A program made the translations under genes and the position numbers. The notes under the pieces were generated by a model. That model searched no databases. It saw nothing but the letters and a program-made list of their open reading frames with translations, and had not been told where the DNA came from. A stretch of DNA of 53,091 nt from a virus: the IMG/VR virus record IMGVR_UViG_3300021963_000167, positions 1 through 53,091 of that record; one strand, given 5' to 3'. Below, in pieces: positions 45,321 to 51,435 of this stretch (the stretch's first letter is position 1; the number at the start of each line of letters is the position of its first letter).

Positions 45321-45363
45321 TTGTGGTTTGGGAAGTGTAATAAAGTGAGAAAGAGTTTGTGTA

Positions 45364-45570
45364 TCAGACCTTCATTTTTGCAAGGTCTTTCATACAGGAA
45401 GGCATCATCTCCTGAACGTACTCATAGAAGTAAGAGTTATTCATCGAAGATAATTGCTGACGCTCTGCTTCTTCACTTCCATCAACAAACTCTGACTCAG
45501 TATCAATCAGGCAGTCAATGTACCAGTCGATTAAGATTTGGCGTTGTGCTTTGGTGAGAAAGGTAGTCAT
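45364..45570 (-). CDS. Hypothetical protein, 68 aa, linker-led
   Basis: ATG 45568-45570 lies 22 nt after linker copy 2, where the linker-end ATG is replaced by ATC. Starts MTTFLTKAQRQILIDWYIDC, acidic, helical, with two Cys and a Met-rich end. Function unknown. Confidence 0.7.
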   Translation of the reverse strand: MTTFLTKAQRQILIDWYIDCLIDTESEFVDGSEEAERQQLSSMNNSYFYEYVQEMMPSCMKDLAKMKV

Positions 45571-45592
45571 TTTGTTTTGGTTGAGTGGTGAT

Positions 45593-45620
45593 ACTACTGA
45601 TGCACTTTCAGGGGCCCAGT
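45593..45620 (-). repeat. 28-nt intergenic linker, copy 2
   Basis: Exact consensus core. Flanks give a perfect 7-bp stem TGATACT/AGTATCA that includes the TGA stop of the 53-aa gene before it. Followed by ATC rather than ATG. Confidence 0.95.
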
Positions 45621-45621
45621 A

Positions 45622-45783
45622 TCAGTAACGTTGGCGATCATGAATTGACTCATTCCATCCGTTACGATAGTATTCACGAGCATCATAATCTTCTGCGGTG
45701 AAATGATCATCGTGCTCGGGTTCTTCATAGTAAGCATCAAACTTAGAATACGATTCTCCTTTATAGAAACTGGTGGTAGTCAT
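45622..45783 (-). CDS. Hypothetical Tyr/Asp-rich protein, 53 aa
   Basis: ATG 45781-45783, TGA 45622-45624. Starts MTTTSFYKGESYSKFDAYYE and contains DYDAREYYRNGWNES. No domain recognised. The stop codon is part of the stem around linker copy 2, and the start overlaps the gene before as ATGA. Confidence 0.65.
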   Translation of the reverse strand: MTTTSFYKGESYSKFDAYYEEPEHDDHFTAEDYDAREYYRNGWNESIHDRQRY

Positions 45784-45941
45784 TTGTGATTCTGAAAGTT
45801 GTTTGCGTTGTTTGTTTGAACTGCATTGATTGTCTGGTTCTGAACAAACCTAACTCCGTTGTCCAGAATAGGTGCAAGACCGTTAAAGCCTACCGTTCCG
45901 ACTGAAATACCAAGAACGGTTCCAAGTATAAAGGATTTCAT
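45780..45941 (-). CDS. Small membrane or exported protein, 53 aa
   Basis: I start at ATG 45939-45941 rather than at a TTG further upstream at 45972-45974. MKSFILGTVLGISVGTVGFN is a Lys-led hydrophobic Gly-rich segment (signal or membrane anchor with glycine-zipper look), followed by Asn/Gln-rich residues (NQTINAVQTNNANNFQ). Stop overlaps the next start. Function unknown. Confidence 0.6.
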   Translation of the reverse strand: MKSFILGTVLGISVGTVGFNGLAPILDNGVRFVQNQTINAVQTNNANNFQNHK

Positions 45942-45970
45942 TCTGCAATGTTGTAGTTTGAGATTAGAAA

Positions 45971-46243
45971 TCAAGCAAGAATTGGAGATTTGATGTTCAG
46001 AAATAGCATACGAATTGGTTGCTCTTGAATGTAAAAGAACACAGCATAATCGTCATCCAGTTCGATGTCTCCATCTACCTGTGAGAGATCAACATAATCA
46101 TTCCCATCATTGTCTGCGATGTAAGGATTATCGTCCGTATCATACCCTACAAAGTATAGCGTATCATTCGCACACACAGCATAAGCATTAGCAAGCAAAT
46201 TATGAAACTGATCGAGAGTAATTGTTTGAGTAGTTTGAGTCAT
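45971..46243 (-). CDS. Hypothetical acidic protein, 90 aa
   Basis: Starts MTQTTQTITLDQFHNLLANA and has a very acidic centre, YDTDDNPYIADNDGNDYVDL and DGDIELDDDYAVFF, ending hydrophobic. I recall similar sequences from cyanophages. The Asp-rich strand pattern could bind cations, but this is only an impression. Confidence 0.7.
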   Translation of the reverse strand: MTQTTQTITLDQFHNLLANAYAVCANDTLYFVGYDTDDNPYIADNDGNDYVDLSQVDGDIELDDDYAVFFYIQEQPIRMLFLNIKSPILA

Positions 46244-46281
46244 TTTGTGTGATTGTAGTTTGTGTTAAGTATAAAGGAGAA

Positions 46282-46626
46282 TCAAACTCCCAGGTCAACA
46301 AGTTTCAGGAAAACATTCTTGAGTGCAACTACCTTACCGTTCACAGTGTAAGAGTAACGAACTCCACCCTTTACAGTAGGTGAGCAACGGCAATAGAGTT
46401 TGACCTCGTTAATTTTATCACCTTGCTGATTGTGCAGAGGAAAGTAATAAGAACACTCACCAGCAATATATGAAGCTTTGGAGCGAGAATCAACAACAAC
46501 GGTAGAGTTCAGGCGGTCAATAATACCATTGCGAGCATCATAATTATCGCGGGCAAGTTTGGATGCAAGATTGATGCTATCTTGAATGTCGTTGATGGTC
46601 ATTTGGGAGATTTGGGTGTTGCTCAT
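46282..46626 (-). CDS. Hypothetical protein, 114 aa, linker-led
   Basis: ATG 46624-46626 abuts linker copy 3. A second ATG at codon 9 (QMTINDIQ) fits the AAATGAC start pattern of the genes where the linker lacks ATG, so the real start could be there. Contains LARDNYDARNGIIDRLNST near 24 and VKLYCRCSPTVKGGVRYSYT near 75. Function unknown. Confidence 0.7.
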   Translation of the reverse strand: MSNTQISQMTINDIQDSINLASKLARDNYDARNGIIDRLNSTVVVDSRSKASYIAGECSYYFPLHNQQGDKINEVKLYCRCSPTVKGGVRYSYTVNGKVVALKNVFLKLVDLGV

Positions 46627-46654
46627 ACTACTGATGCACTTTCAGGGGCCCAAT
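46627..46654 (-). repeat. 28-nt intergenic linker, copy 3
   Basis: One change from consensus (starts ATTGGG instead of ACTGGG on the minus strand). It abuts the TGA of the 43-aa gene and the ATG of the 114-aa gene, filling the whole gap. Confidence 0.95.
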
Positions 46655-46786
46655 TCAATAATTGGGAACAACTGCGAGATGATACTCTGGGTGAACAAGT
46701 GAGAGATCAAAAGCATAACGATCTGCTTCAGATTTAGTGAAGAAACATACTATTGCGACAGATGCAAGATAGAGAGTGTAAGTCAT
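46655..46786 (-). CDS. Small protein with hydrophobic N-terminus, 43 aa
   Basis: ATG 46784-46786, TGA 46655-46657. Starts MTYTLYLASVAIVCFFTKSE, a likely membrane segment, followed by DRYAFDLSLVHPEYHLAVVP. It is framed by linker copies 4 and 3 on both sides, so it is a complete one-gene cassette. ATG lies 22 nt after copy 4. Confidence 0.65.
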   Translation of the reverse strand: MTYTLYLASVAIVCFFTKSEADRYAFDLSLVHPEYHLAVVPNY

Positions 46787-46808
46787 TTTAGTTTGAATCA
46801 GTGGTGAT

Positions 46809-46836
46809 ACTACTGATGCACTTTCAGGGGCCCAGT
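46809..46836 (-). repeat. 28-nt intergenic linker, copy 4
   Basis: Exact core; same TGATACT/AGTATCA flanking stem as copy 2 and the same AGTGG just beyond it, so copies 2 and 4 share about 42 bases. Followed by ATC. Confidence 0.95.
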
Positions 46837-46837
46837 A

Positions 46838-47005
46838 TCAGTTACTTACTGAAACCCAGTTGTTACCATCATACTCAACCATCTCTCCATCGACTATACA
46901 AAACTCCATCAAATAATAATCAAGATTTACGCCAAGTTCATCAGCTTCGGATTTGAGTTCAGTAAATTGTTGAACGTCAAGAATAAAGAAATTAGTTTCA
47001 ATCAT
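46838..47005 (-). CDS. Hypothetical protein, 55 aa
   Basis: ATG 47003-47005, TGA 46838-46840. Starts MIETNFFILDVQQFTELKSE and ends DGEMVEYDGNNWVSVSN. Starts 1 nt after the stop of the gene before. Stop lies in the stem around linker copy 4. Function unknown. Confidence 0.65.
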   Translation of the reverse strand: MIETNFFILDVQQFTELKSEADELGVNLDYYLMEFCIVDGEMVEYDGNNWVSVSN

Positions 47006-47006
47006 C

Positions 47007-47168
47007 TTACCAATTAATGAGTGTAGCTGTGTTGCCTAGTTGATTTTGTTCGTTAATGATTTCCTCTGCGTGTGCATAAGTTTTAACTGTGATGTATCGT
47101 GCTTTGCCTCTTGTTTCAGGAAACAAATTGAGACGGTCAATGATACGAACTGTGTTAGAATGTTTCAT
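47007..47168 (-). CDS. Hypothetical protein, 53 aa
   Basis: ATG 47166-47168, TAA 47007-47009. Starts MKHSNTVRIIDRLNLFPETR and contains KARYITVKTYAHAEEIINEQ. Overlaps the gene before by 1 nt (TGATG). Function unknown. Confidence 0.65.
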   Translation of the reverse strand: MKHSNTVRIIDRLNLFPETRGKARYITVKTYAHAEEIINEQNQLGNTATLINW

Positions 47169-47404
47169 CAGTGAGTGTTAAGAACGTGACGATAATTGAG
47201 AGAAACTACACACCATTCAGCATAATCTGTAACCTCTTCAACTAAAACATCTGCAATTTCATCATCATCATTTGGATTGAGAACTTCAACCTCAAAGACA
47301 TTACCAACGACAGAATCTACAACTTCTTGTTGTTGCTCTTCAGTGAAATCTTCATCATCAAAATCAAACAAAACTTCGGTGACTTGGAGTGTAAGAGTTC
47401 TCAT
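47168..47404 (-). CDS. Hypothetical acidic protein, 78 aa
   Basis: Starts MRTLTLQVTEVLFDFDDEDF, very acidic, and ends VTDYAEWCVVSLNYRHVLNT. No domain recognised. Starts 2 nt after the stop of the gene before. Confidence 0.7.
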   Translation of the reverse strand: MRTLTLQVTEVLFDFDDEDFTEEQQQEVVDSVVGNVFEVEVLNPNDDDEIADVLVEEVTDYAEWCVVSLNYRHVLNTH

Positions 47405-47406
47405 AA

Positions 47407-47556
47407 TCAGTTCAGTTGGTTAAAGTTATCAACGACAATTTGGCAGGCAAGAGACTTAACTTCATCCAGGTAATCTACCTCACCAAATTGAGATTCAAGA
47501 AGACAAATTAGATCCTCTTGGAGTTGTTCGCGGACAGAGAGTAGTTGAGTGTTCAT
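47407..47556 (-). CDS. Hypothetical protein, 49 aa
   Basis: ATG 47554-47556, TGA 47407-47409. Starts MNTQLLSVREQLQEDLICLL and contains DYLDEVKSLACQIVVDNF; helical. Start is 3 nt after the stop of the gene before. Confidence 0.65.
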   Translation of the reverse strand: MNTQLLSVREQLQEDLICLLESQFGEVDYLDEVKSLACQIVVDNFNQLN

Positions 47557-47559
47557 AAT

Positions 47560-47730
47560 TCAGACAGTAGCAGGAGAGAGGGAAACTTCGACTCGTTTGA
47601 GATTCAAACCTTGCAGTTGTTCATTCACACGTTTGCAGATAGCTTCAGTTGGATTCTTGAGTTTGGACTTTTCGTACCAAATAGTACGACAACCGTCATT
47701 AGTTTCGACTTGAATACGAATAGTTTTCAT
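47560..47730 (-). CDS. Hypothetical basic protein, 56 aa
   Basis: ATG 47728-47730 (a second ATG at 47731-47733 adds one Met), TGA 47560-47562. Starts MKTIRIQVETNDGCRTIWYE and contains NPTEAICKRVNEQLQGLNLK. No domain recognised. Confidence 0.65.
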   Translation of the reverse strand: MKTIRIQVETNDGCRTIWYEKSKLKNPTEAICKRVNEQLQGLNLKRVEVSLSPATV

Positions 47731-47736
47731 CATCAA

Positions 47737-47904
47737 TCAGATAACAGAGTAACAAGCAACAGAGGAAGGAATACCAGATAATGCTAAAGAACCGTTGCGA
47801 TCATCAGCATAATCGTAGGCATCATCTTCGCTGTAGAAAGGTCCAATAAACTCAGGAGAATCGAGAGCGTTGGAATCGAATCGGACGGTGTAGGTGGTGT
47901 TCAT
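47737..47904 (-). CDS. Hypothetical protein, 55 aa, linker-led
   Basis: ATG 47902-47904 abuts linker copy 5, TGA 47737-47739. Starts MNTTYTVRFDSNALDSPEFI and contains GPFYSEDDAYDYADDRNGS. Function unknown. Confidence 0.65.
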   Translation of the reverse strand: MNTTYTVRFDSNALDSPEFIGPFYSEDDAYDYADDRNGSLALSGIPSSVACYSVI

Positions 47905-47932
47905 ACTACTGATGCACTTTCAGGGGCCCAGT
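47905..47932 (-). repeat. 28-nt intergenic linker, copy 5
   Basis: Exact consensus core between the TGA of the 59-aa gene (47938-47940) and the ATG of the 55-aa gene. Confidence 0.95.
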
Positions 47933-47937
47933 TGTTA

Positions 47938-48117
47938 TCAAAGACCGTTGATAAAGTCAGCGAGTGCCTCATCATACTCCTCTTGAGTGTTGTAAATACG
48001 ACCGTAAATGTTGAGAGGAAACTGTTTCTTAAGACCAGCAGCTGCAACAGTTTGACAGTCTTTCTCATCATAACCCATTTCGATGAGATTCTGAACGTAG
48101 GGATTGAAGTGTGTCAT
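47938..48117 (-). CDS. Hypothetical protein, 59 aa, linker-led
   Basis: ATG 48115-48117 abuts linker copy 6, TGA 47938-47940. Starts MTHFNPYVQNLIEMGYDEKD. The first 30 residues (LIEMGYDEKDCQTVAAAG) look like a three-helix UBA-type fold by pattern (MGY/F...A...AL), but this is a weak impression. Linkers on both sides make it a cassette. Confidence 0.65.
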   Translation of the reverse strand: MTHFNPYVQNLIEMGYDEKDCQTVAAAGLKKQFPLNIYGRIYNTQEEYDEALADFINGL

Positions 48118-48145
48118 ACTACTGATGCACTTTCAGGGGCCCAGT
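48118..48145 (-). repeat. 28-nt intergenic linker, copy 6
   Basis: Exact consensus core, 21 nt after the stop of the 63-aa gene and directly before the ATG of the 59-aa gene. Confidence 0.95.
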
Positions 48146-48166
48146 TGTGATTAACTTGCAGAAAAC

Positions 48167-48358
48167 TTATAGAGTTTGAAATGCCTCTGCACGGGTGTTT
48201 TCATACTTTTTCTTGAGATACTTTTGTGTGATACTATCAATCACAGGATACCACTGTTCTTTATTGGAAAGGTAGCTAATACCTCGTGCATCGTTGAGAA
48301 GAAAGATGATACAGTTCTCCTCATCTTGAGTGAGATTCAGTCGATTGAGAATAGTCAT
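48167..48358 (-). CDS. Hypothetical protein, 63 aa
   Basis: I start at ATG 48356-48358 (MTILNRLNLTQDEENCIIFL); a longer frame begins with TTG inside the gene before. Contains LSNKEQWYPVIDSITQKYLK. Start overlaps the TGA of the 25-aa gene as ATGA. Function unknown. Confidence 0.65.
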   Translation of the reverse strand: MTILNRLNLTQDEENCIIFLLNDARGISYLSNKEQWYPVIDSITQKYLKKKYENTRAEAFQTL

Positions 48359-48432
48359 TTTTTGTAGTTGTAAGGTTGTGCAATCCAAACAATTTGTTTA
48401 GTTTTAAGGTCAGAAGCCATGTTGTAAATCAT
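48355..48432 (-). CDS. Possible 25-aa protein
   Basis: ATG 48430-48432, TGA 48355-48357. Encodes MIYNMASDLKTKQIVWIAQP and five more residues. It fits tightly between two genes (2-nt gap upstream, ATGA overlap downstream), which supports it despite its size. Confidence 0.45.
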   Translation of the reverse strand: MIYNMASDLKTKQIVWIAQPYNYKK

Positions 48433-48434
48433 AA

Positions 48435-48593
48435 TCAATCGTCTCCAAAATTGTTTACAAGAAAGTCCTCAAGTTCTGTGAATTGGTCTTCATTCAAGTT
48501 GAGAACATACTCGTTAATAATTGTATTCACAAGGTCAACATCTTGAAGGCATTTTTCTTCAAGAATCTCAATCATTTCCTGTCGTGAAGTCAT
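48435..48593 (-). CDS. Hypothetical acidic protein, 52 aa
   Basis: ATG 48591-48593, TGA 48435-48437. Starts MTSRQEMIEILEEKCLQDVD and ends TELEDFLVNNFGDD; all helical by composition. Function unknown. Confidence 0.65.
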   Translation of the reverse strand: MTSRQEMIEILEEKCLQDVDLVNTIINEYVLNLNEDQFTELEDFLVNNFGDD

Positions 48594-48595
48594 AA

Positions 48596-48877
48596 TCAAA
48601 CTAGATTAAGTTCAGGAGCAGGTTCAACCTTAAAGTTACCAAATCGACCACAAGAGATAGAAACAGCGTGAGAAGGTGCGCCGAGTTCATCAACAACATC
48701 CCAGAAATCTTCACCTTCTTCGATTACAACATAACCGAAAGTTCCAGCATTAGAAAGTTGGTCAAGTCCGCAACGTTCAGCAGCACGTTGAGTGGAAAAT
48801 CGCTCTTTACGATTCCACCAACCGTTTCGTGCTACATCTTCACTTGGACCGAAAGTGATGCAAATAAAATCAGACAT
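48596..48877 (-). CDS. Hypothetical protein, 93 aa
   Basis: I start at ATG 48875-48877 (MSDFICITFGPSEDVARNGW); a frame extending to 48955 runs through the interrupted gene before it and is not needed. Contains WNRKERFSTQRAAERCGLDQ, a CGLDQLSNAGTFGYVVIEEG stretch and a C-terminal beta part. I recall similar cyanophage proteins of unknown function. Confidence 0.7.
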   Translation of the reverse strand: MSDFICITFGPSEDVARNGWWNRKERFSTQRAAERCGLDQLSNAGTFGYVVIEEGEDFWDVVDELGAPSHAVSISCGRFGNFKVEPAPELNLV

Positions 48878-48878
48878 T

Positions 48879-49007
48879 TTAGTAGTTTTCTTTGGTGTTT
48901 TGTTGACGTTGAGAATCTTTATCTTCCTTGAATGGTTTATACTCAGGATGAGCATTTTCCTATTTGATTAGTTCATCAATCCAGGAAGAGTTTTGATTAG
49001 TTTTCAT
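48879..49007 (-). pseudogene. Small gene interrupted by in-frame TAG
   Basis: ATG 49005-49007 opens MKTNQNSSWIDELIK, then TAG at 48960-48962, then 26 further codons in the same frame (ENAHPEYKPFKEDKDSQRQQ and six more) ending in TAA at 48879-48881, 1 nt before the next ATG. The tail has protein-like composition and the usual tight spacing for this block. A single change of CAG to TAG (Gln16) would explain it. It could also be a readthrough product or a 15-aa peptide. Confidence 0.55.
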
Positions 49008-49014
49008 AATCCTA

Positions 49015-49272
49015 TCAGGCAACTTGAATAGCGCGGGAACCGAAGGTTTTGTTTAGCATTTGTTGGAAAGCTTGTTTGCCTCCATTCTCCCAACGTTGAT
49101 CCATTTCAACTTTGAGAGCATCACGGAATTGCAGAGTTTGCTCTACAGTCAGACCAGGATAGTTGGTATTGTGCTGAATACGCTTAGTCACAATGTTCCA
49201 CTGATGATCTAATCCAGCATCGCTAGCTTCTTGGACAAAAGAGAAATCGTAGGTCATTTGGGTTGTGCTCAT
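49015..49272 (-). CDS. Hypothetical protein, 85 aa, linker-led
   Basis: ATG 49270-49272 abuts linker copy 7; codon 6 is also ATG in an AAATGAC context (MSTTQMTYDF), so the real start may be residue 6. Contains GLDHQWNIVTKRIQHNTNYP and LQFRDALKVEMDQRWENGG. Function unknown. Confidence 0.7.
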   Translation of the reverse strand: MSTTQMTYDFSFVQEASDAGLDHQWNIVTKRIQHNTNYPGLTVEQTLQFRDALKVEMDQRWENGGKQAFQQMLNKTFGSRAIQVA

Positions 49273-49300
49273 ACTACTGATGCACTTTCAGGGGCCCAGT
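49273..49300 (-). repeat. 28-nt intergenic linker, copy 7
   Basis: Exact consensus core, 5 nt after the TGA of the exported-protein gene and directly before the ATG of the 85-aa gene. Confidence 0.95.
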
Positions 49301-49305
49301 AACTA

Positions 49306-49758
49306 TCAGCAACTGAACATAAGTGCTCCGATACCTGCTCCAAAAATACCCCACGAATTACTTCTTTTGTTTCCATAAGAATAATTGTAACTACCAGAGT
49401 TACGATTGCGAGTATAGTTAGAATTGTAGTTGTATCCTGTTTGACCTGAGAGTGCAGTTGCTAAACCATAACCAACCGCAGCACCTGCGGTAGGATTACA
49501 AACTCGCTGACGATAGTATGGTTGTTGATTGTAGTATGGTTGAGGATTTACAACCACATTATCACCACAAGGAACACGATTGCGAGCACGATTTACATAA
49601 CCAGGAATGTATCTACCATAAGCATCATAATACCCAGGAACGTATTGTTCTACATTTGTATAACAATAGCTTTCACCATAAACATTCACTTGTTGTGCCT
49701 GAGTTGGTGCAACAAATGCAAATGGAAGTAAGAGTGAAAGAGTGAGTAGATGTTTCAT
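49306..49758 (-). CDS. Exported Tyr/Asn-rich protein, 150 aa
   Basis: Residues 1-21 are a classical signal peptide: MKH, then LLTLSLLLPFAFVAPTQA with cleavage after AQA expected. The mature part has QYVPGYYDAYGRYIPGYVNR, a Tyr/Gln stretch (NPQPYYNQQPYYRQR), a Gly/Ala segment AGAAVGYGLATALSG that resembles a glycine-zipper, many Asn/Tyr/Ser residues and a hydrophobic end GIFGAGIGALMFSC. Three or more Cys could form disulfides outside the cytoplasm. Periplasm or outer membrane of the host is the inferred place. It is not a known lysis protein; I recall no family. Confidence 0.75.
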   Translation of the reverse strand: MKHLLTLSLLLPFAFVAPTQAQQVNVYGESYCYTNVEQYVPGYYDAYGRYIPGYVNRARNRVPCGDNVVVNPQPYYNQQPYYRQRVCNPTAGAAVGYGLATALSGQTGYNYNSNYTRNRNSGSYNYSYGNKRSNSWGIFGAGIGALMFSC

Positions 49759-50022
49759 TTACCAAGTACCATTTTGGATGTGGATCTTTTTGATTTCAGT
49801 ATAAAGAAACTGACGAAGTTTAGTGTCTGTGGTGTTATCAAAAGCATAATAGAGGCGATTGAGGTATTCTTTCTGTGTGGTGCATTTGACTACTTTTGCA
49901 TCAGTTACACCAATACCATTTAGGGGAGAACCTGCTTTAGATTTTGGAACACCAAAGTTACCCGTAATGTTACCCTTTGTCCTAAACTGAGTTTTAATCT
50001 TGGAGAGATTAGAGTAAGTCAT
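49759..50022 (-). CDS. Hypothetical basic protein, 87 aa
   Basis: Starts MTYSNLSKIKTQFRTKGNIT and contains SKAGSPLNGIGVTDAKVVKC and LRQFLYTEIKKIHIQNGTW. Basic. The start overlaps the stop of the gene before (ATGA), and its stop abuts the ATG of the exported-protein gene. Function unknown. Confidence 0.7.
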   Translation of the reverse strand: MTYSNLSKIKTQFRTKGNITGNFGVPKSKAGSPLNGIGVTDAKVVKCTTQKEYLNRLYYAFDNTTDTKLRQFLYTEIKKIHIQNGTW

Positions 50023-50228
50023 CGTGGAAACACAAGATTGTATTTGGAGATTAGCAAATCACGCACACATTCACGATCAATACTATCACCAGCAAACTCA
50101 TCTCCTTTCAGTTTAAGTATCTTGAGATGCGTAGAAGTTGCTTGTTTGATGAGTTTCAGAGTTGCACCCATAGGATACAATCCATCGGGACCATAGAAAG
50201 AGAGAACATAATCGTAAAAGTCAGTCAT
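50019..50228 (-). CDS. Hypothetical protein, 69 aa
   Basis: I start at ATG 50226-50228 (MTDFYDYVLSFYGPDGLYPM), 1 nt after the stop of the gene before; longer starts lie inside that gene. Contains ATLKLIKQATSTHLKILKLK and RECVRDLLISKYNLVF. I recall similar cyanophage sequences. Function unknown. Confidence 0.7.
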   Translation of the reverse strand: MTDFYDYVLSFYGPDGLYPMGATLKLIKQATSTHLKILKLKGDEFAGDSIDRECVRDLLISKYNLVFPR

Positions 50229-50229
50229 T

Positions 50230-50436
50230 TCAGTTACAATCATAGTTGTTGAGAATGTTACGGGCAAACTTCATAAAATCGTATGCAGTTACACCACCTT
50301 TGTGATTATCAACAGCATAACCATCAAGCATGTCTGTCTGGTTGTAGGTATTCACAATCAGCAAACAAGCATCATAAAGTGCTGCCTGATGTTCTTCTTC
50401 AGAGTGAAAAGAGATTGCGTTGTGGGAGGGAAGCAT
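50230..50436 (-). CDS. Hypothetical protein, 68 aa
   Basis: Starts MLPSHNAISFHSEEEHQAAL and contains YNQTDMLDGYAVDNHKGGVT. Helical N-terminal half, no domain recognised. Start 5 nt after the stop of the gene before. Confidence 0.7.
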   Translation of the reverse strand: MLPSHNAISFHSEEEHQAALYDACLLIVNTYNQTDMLDGYAVDNHKGGVTAYDFMKFARNILNNYDCN

Positions 50437-50441
50437 AATAA

Positions 50442-50600
50442 TCAGTTGGTAGGTTCAGTAATCCAAATTGCACGATCAGTTCCCATAGTAAACTGATTGT
50501 CCCAAATGAAATGAGTTGCTTGCTGATTGCTCATCTGAAACTCACTCATCAGAAAGTTGAGTGCCTCTTTGAAACTTTGGAAGCGGTGTGTGGTTCTCAT
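50442..50600 (-). CDS. Hypothetical protein, 52 aa, linker-led
   Basis: ATG 50598-50600 abuts linker copy 8, TGA 50442-50444. Starts MRTTHRFQSFKEALNFLMSE and ends TDRAIWITEPTN. Function unknown. Confidence 0.65.
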   Translation of the reverse strand: MRTTHRFQSFKEALNFLMSEFQMSNQQATHFIWDNQFTMGTDRAIWITEPTN

Positions 50601-50628
50601 ACTACTGATGCACTTTGAGGGGCCCAGT
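50601..50628 (-). repeat. 28-nt intergenic linker, copy 8
   Basis: One change from consensus (CTCAAAG instead of CTGAAAG in the middle, shared with copy 10). It abuts the TGA of the 70-aa gene and the ATG of the 52-aa gene, filling the whole gap. Confidence 0.95.
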
Positions 50629-50841
50629 TCAATTCATAGCAAGAACAAGATTAGCAACACGATTTTCAGGCACGAAATCCTGAAGTTTATCATAAATCAG
50701 TTGAAATTGATCTACCATATTTTCATAATAAACTGCAAGATGTGGATCAGAAACCATTTGTGCCTTAAGTTGGAGACTATCCATAATGTCCAGGATTTCG
50801 CCAGAGGTGAATGAAATTTGCGTCATTTCAGTTGTGCTCAT
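50629..50841 (-). CDS. Hypothetical protein, 70 aa, linker-led
   Basis: ATG 50839-50841 abuts linker copy 9; codon 6 is ATG in an AAATGAC context (MSTTEMTQIS), as in the 85-aa gene, so either start may be used. Contains SGEILDIMDSLQLKAQMVSD and LIYDKLQDFVPENRVANLV. Linkers on both sides make it a cassette. Confidence 0.7.
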   Translation of the reverse strand: MSTTEMTQISFTSGEILDIMDSLQLKAQMVSDPHLAVYYENMVDQFQLIYDKLQDFVPENRVANLVLAMN

Positions 50842-50869
50842 ACTATAGGGACACTTTCAGGGGCCCAAT
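50842..50869 (-). repeat. 28-nt intergenic linker, copy 9 (divergent)
   Basis: The most changed copy: six differences, clustered in the CTGATG part (TATAGGGA instead) and one at the outer end. GGGCCCC and GAAAGTG are kept. It is the only copy next to a homing endonuclease gene 3' end. Confidence 0.9.
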
Positions 50870-50877
50870 TTCAATCA

Positions 50878-51378
50878 TTAACGAATAAGACGATAACCTT
50901 TACAAGGCATCTGTGGATTTCTCAAGGATCTTAACATATTTCCTGATGATTTAAGACCTAAAACTTCACGACACCATTTTGTAAGATTTGTAACTTCAAT
51001 GGTTTCTCCCGTTGGTGTTTCAATAAGTCGCGTTTTTGCTTGTGAATATGCTACATTATCAGCATTACTCATCCATTCCAAGTTCTCAACCCTGTTATCA
51101 GTTTTATCCTCATTGATGTGATTAACTGTATCATAGTTGTGAGGATTTGGAATGTAAGTTTCTGCTACTAATCTATGAATACTTGTACTTTTCATTCTAT
51201 CGGTATTTTGTTCCAGAATGATTGTTAAATAACCTTTACGATTTGGTTGTGGTTTTAGTTCTCTTTTGTATGAATAATCAAGAACTTTTCCTTTACCATT
51301 TCCTCCAGATTTTTTGTGTGAGAATACTCTACCATCAGGTGTGATGGAGTATTCGGGATAGTTTGGAATGAGTTTCAT
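50878..51378 (-). CDS. HNH homing endonuclease (NUMOD4-HNH)
   Basis: 166 aa. Residues 3-20 PNYPEYSITPDGRVFSHKK match the NUMOD4 element. The HNH part shows HRLVAETYIPNP (first His near 69), VNHINEDKTDNRVENLEW (His and Asn near 85-100). A C-terminal unit TPTGETIEVTNLTKWCREVL and MPCKGYRLIR resembles a NUMOD1-type DNA-binding helix. Free-standing genes of this type cut related DNA and spread. A late promoter inside a 12-bp inverted repeat stands directly upstream. Confidence 0.92.
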   Translation of the reverse strand: MKLIPNYPEYSITPDGRVFSHKKSGGNGKGKVLDYSYKRELKPQPNRKGYLTIILEQNTDRMKSTSIHRLVAETYIPNPHNYDTVNHINEDKTDNRVENLEWMSNADNVAYSQAKTRLIETPTGETIEVTNLTKWCREVLGLKSSGNMLRSLRNPQMPCKGYRLIR

Positions 51379-51381
51379 AAC

Positions 51382-51429
51382 TGATTGGAAGTGATTTATC
51401 TCTATTTATAAGTATAACACTTCCAATCA
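51382..51429 (-). promoter_or_regulatory. 12-bp inverted repeat enclosing a late promoter
   Basis: TGATTGGAAGTG (minus 51429-51418) pairs perfectly with CACTTCCAATCA (51393-51382). The exact late octamer TATAAATA lies in the loop at 51403-51410. The second arm ends 3 nt before the ATG of the HNH gene. Confidence 0.85.
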
Positions 51430-51435
51430 CATTAG

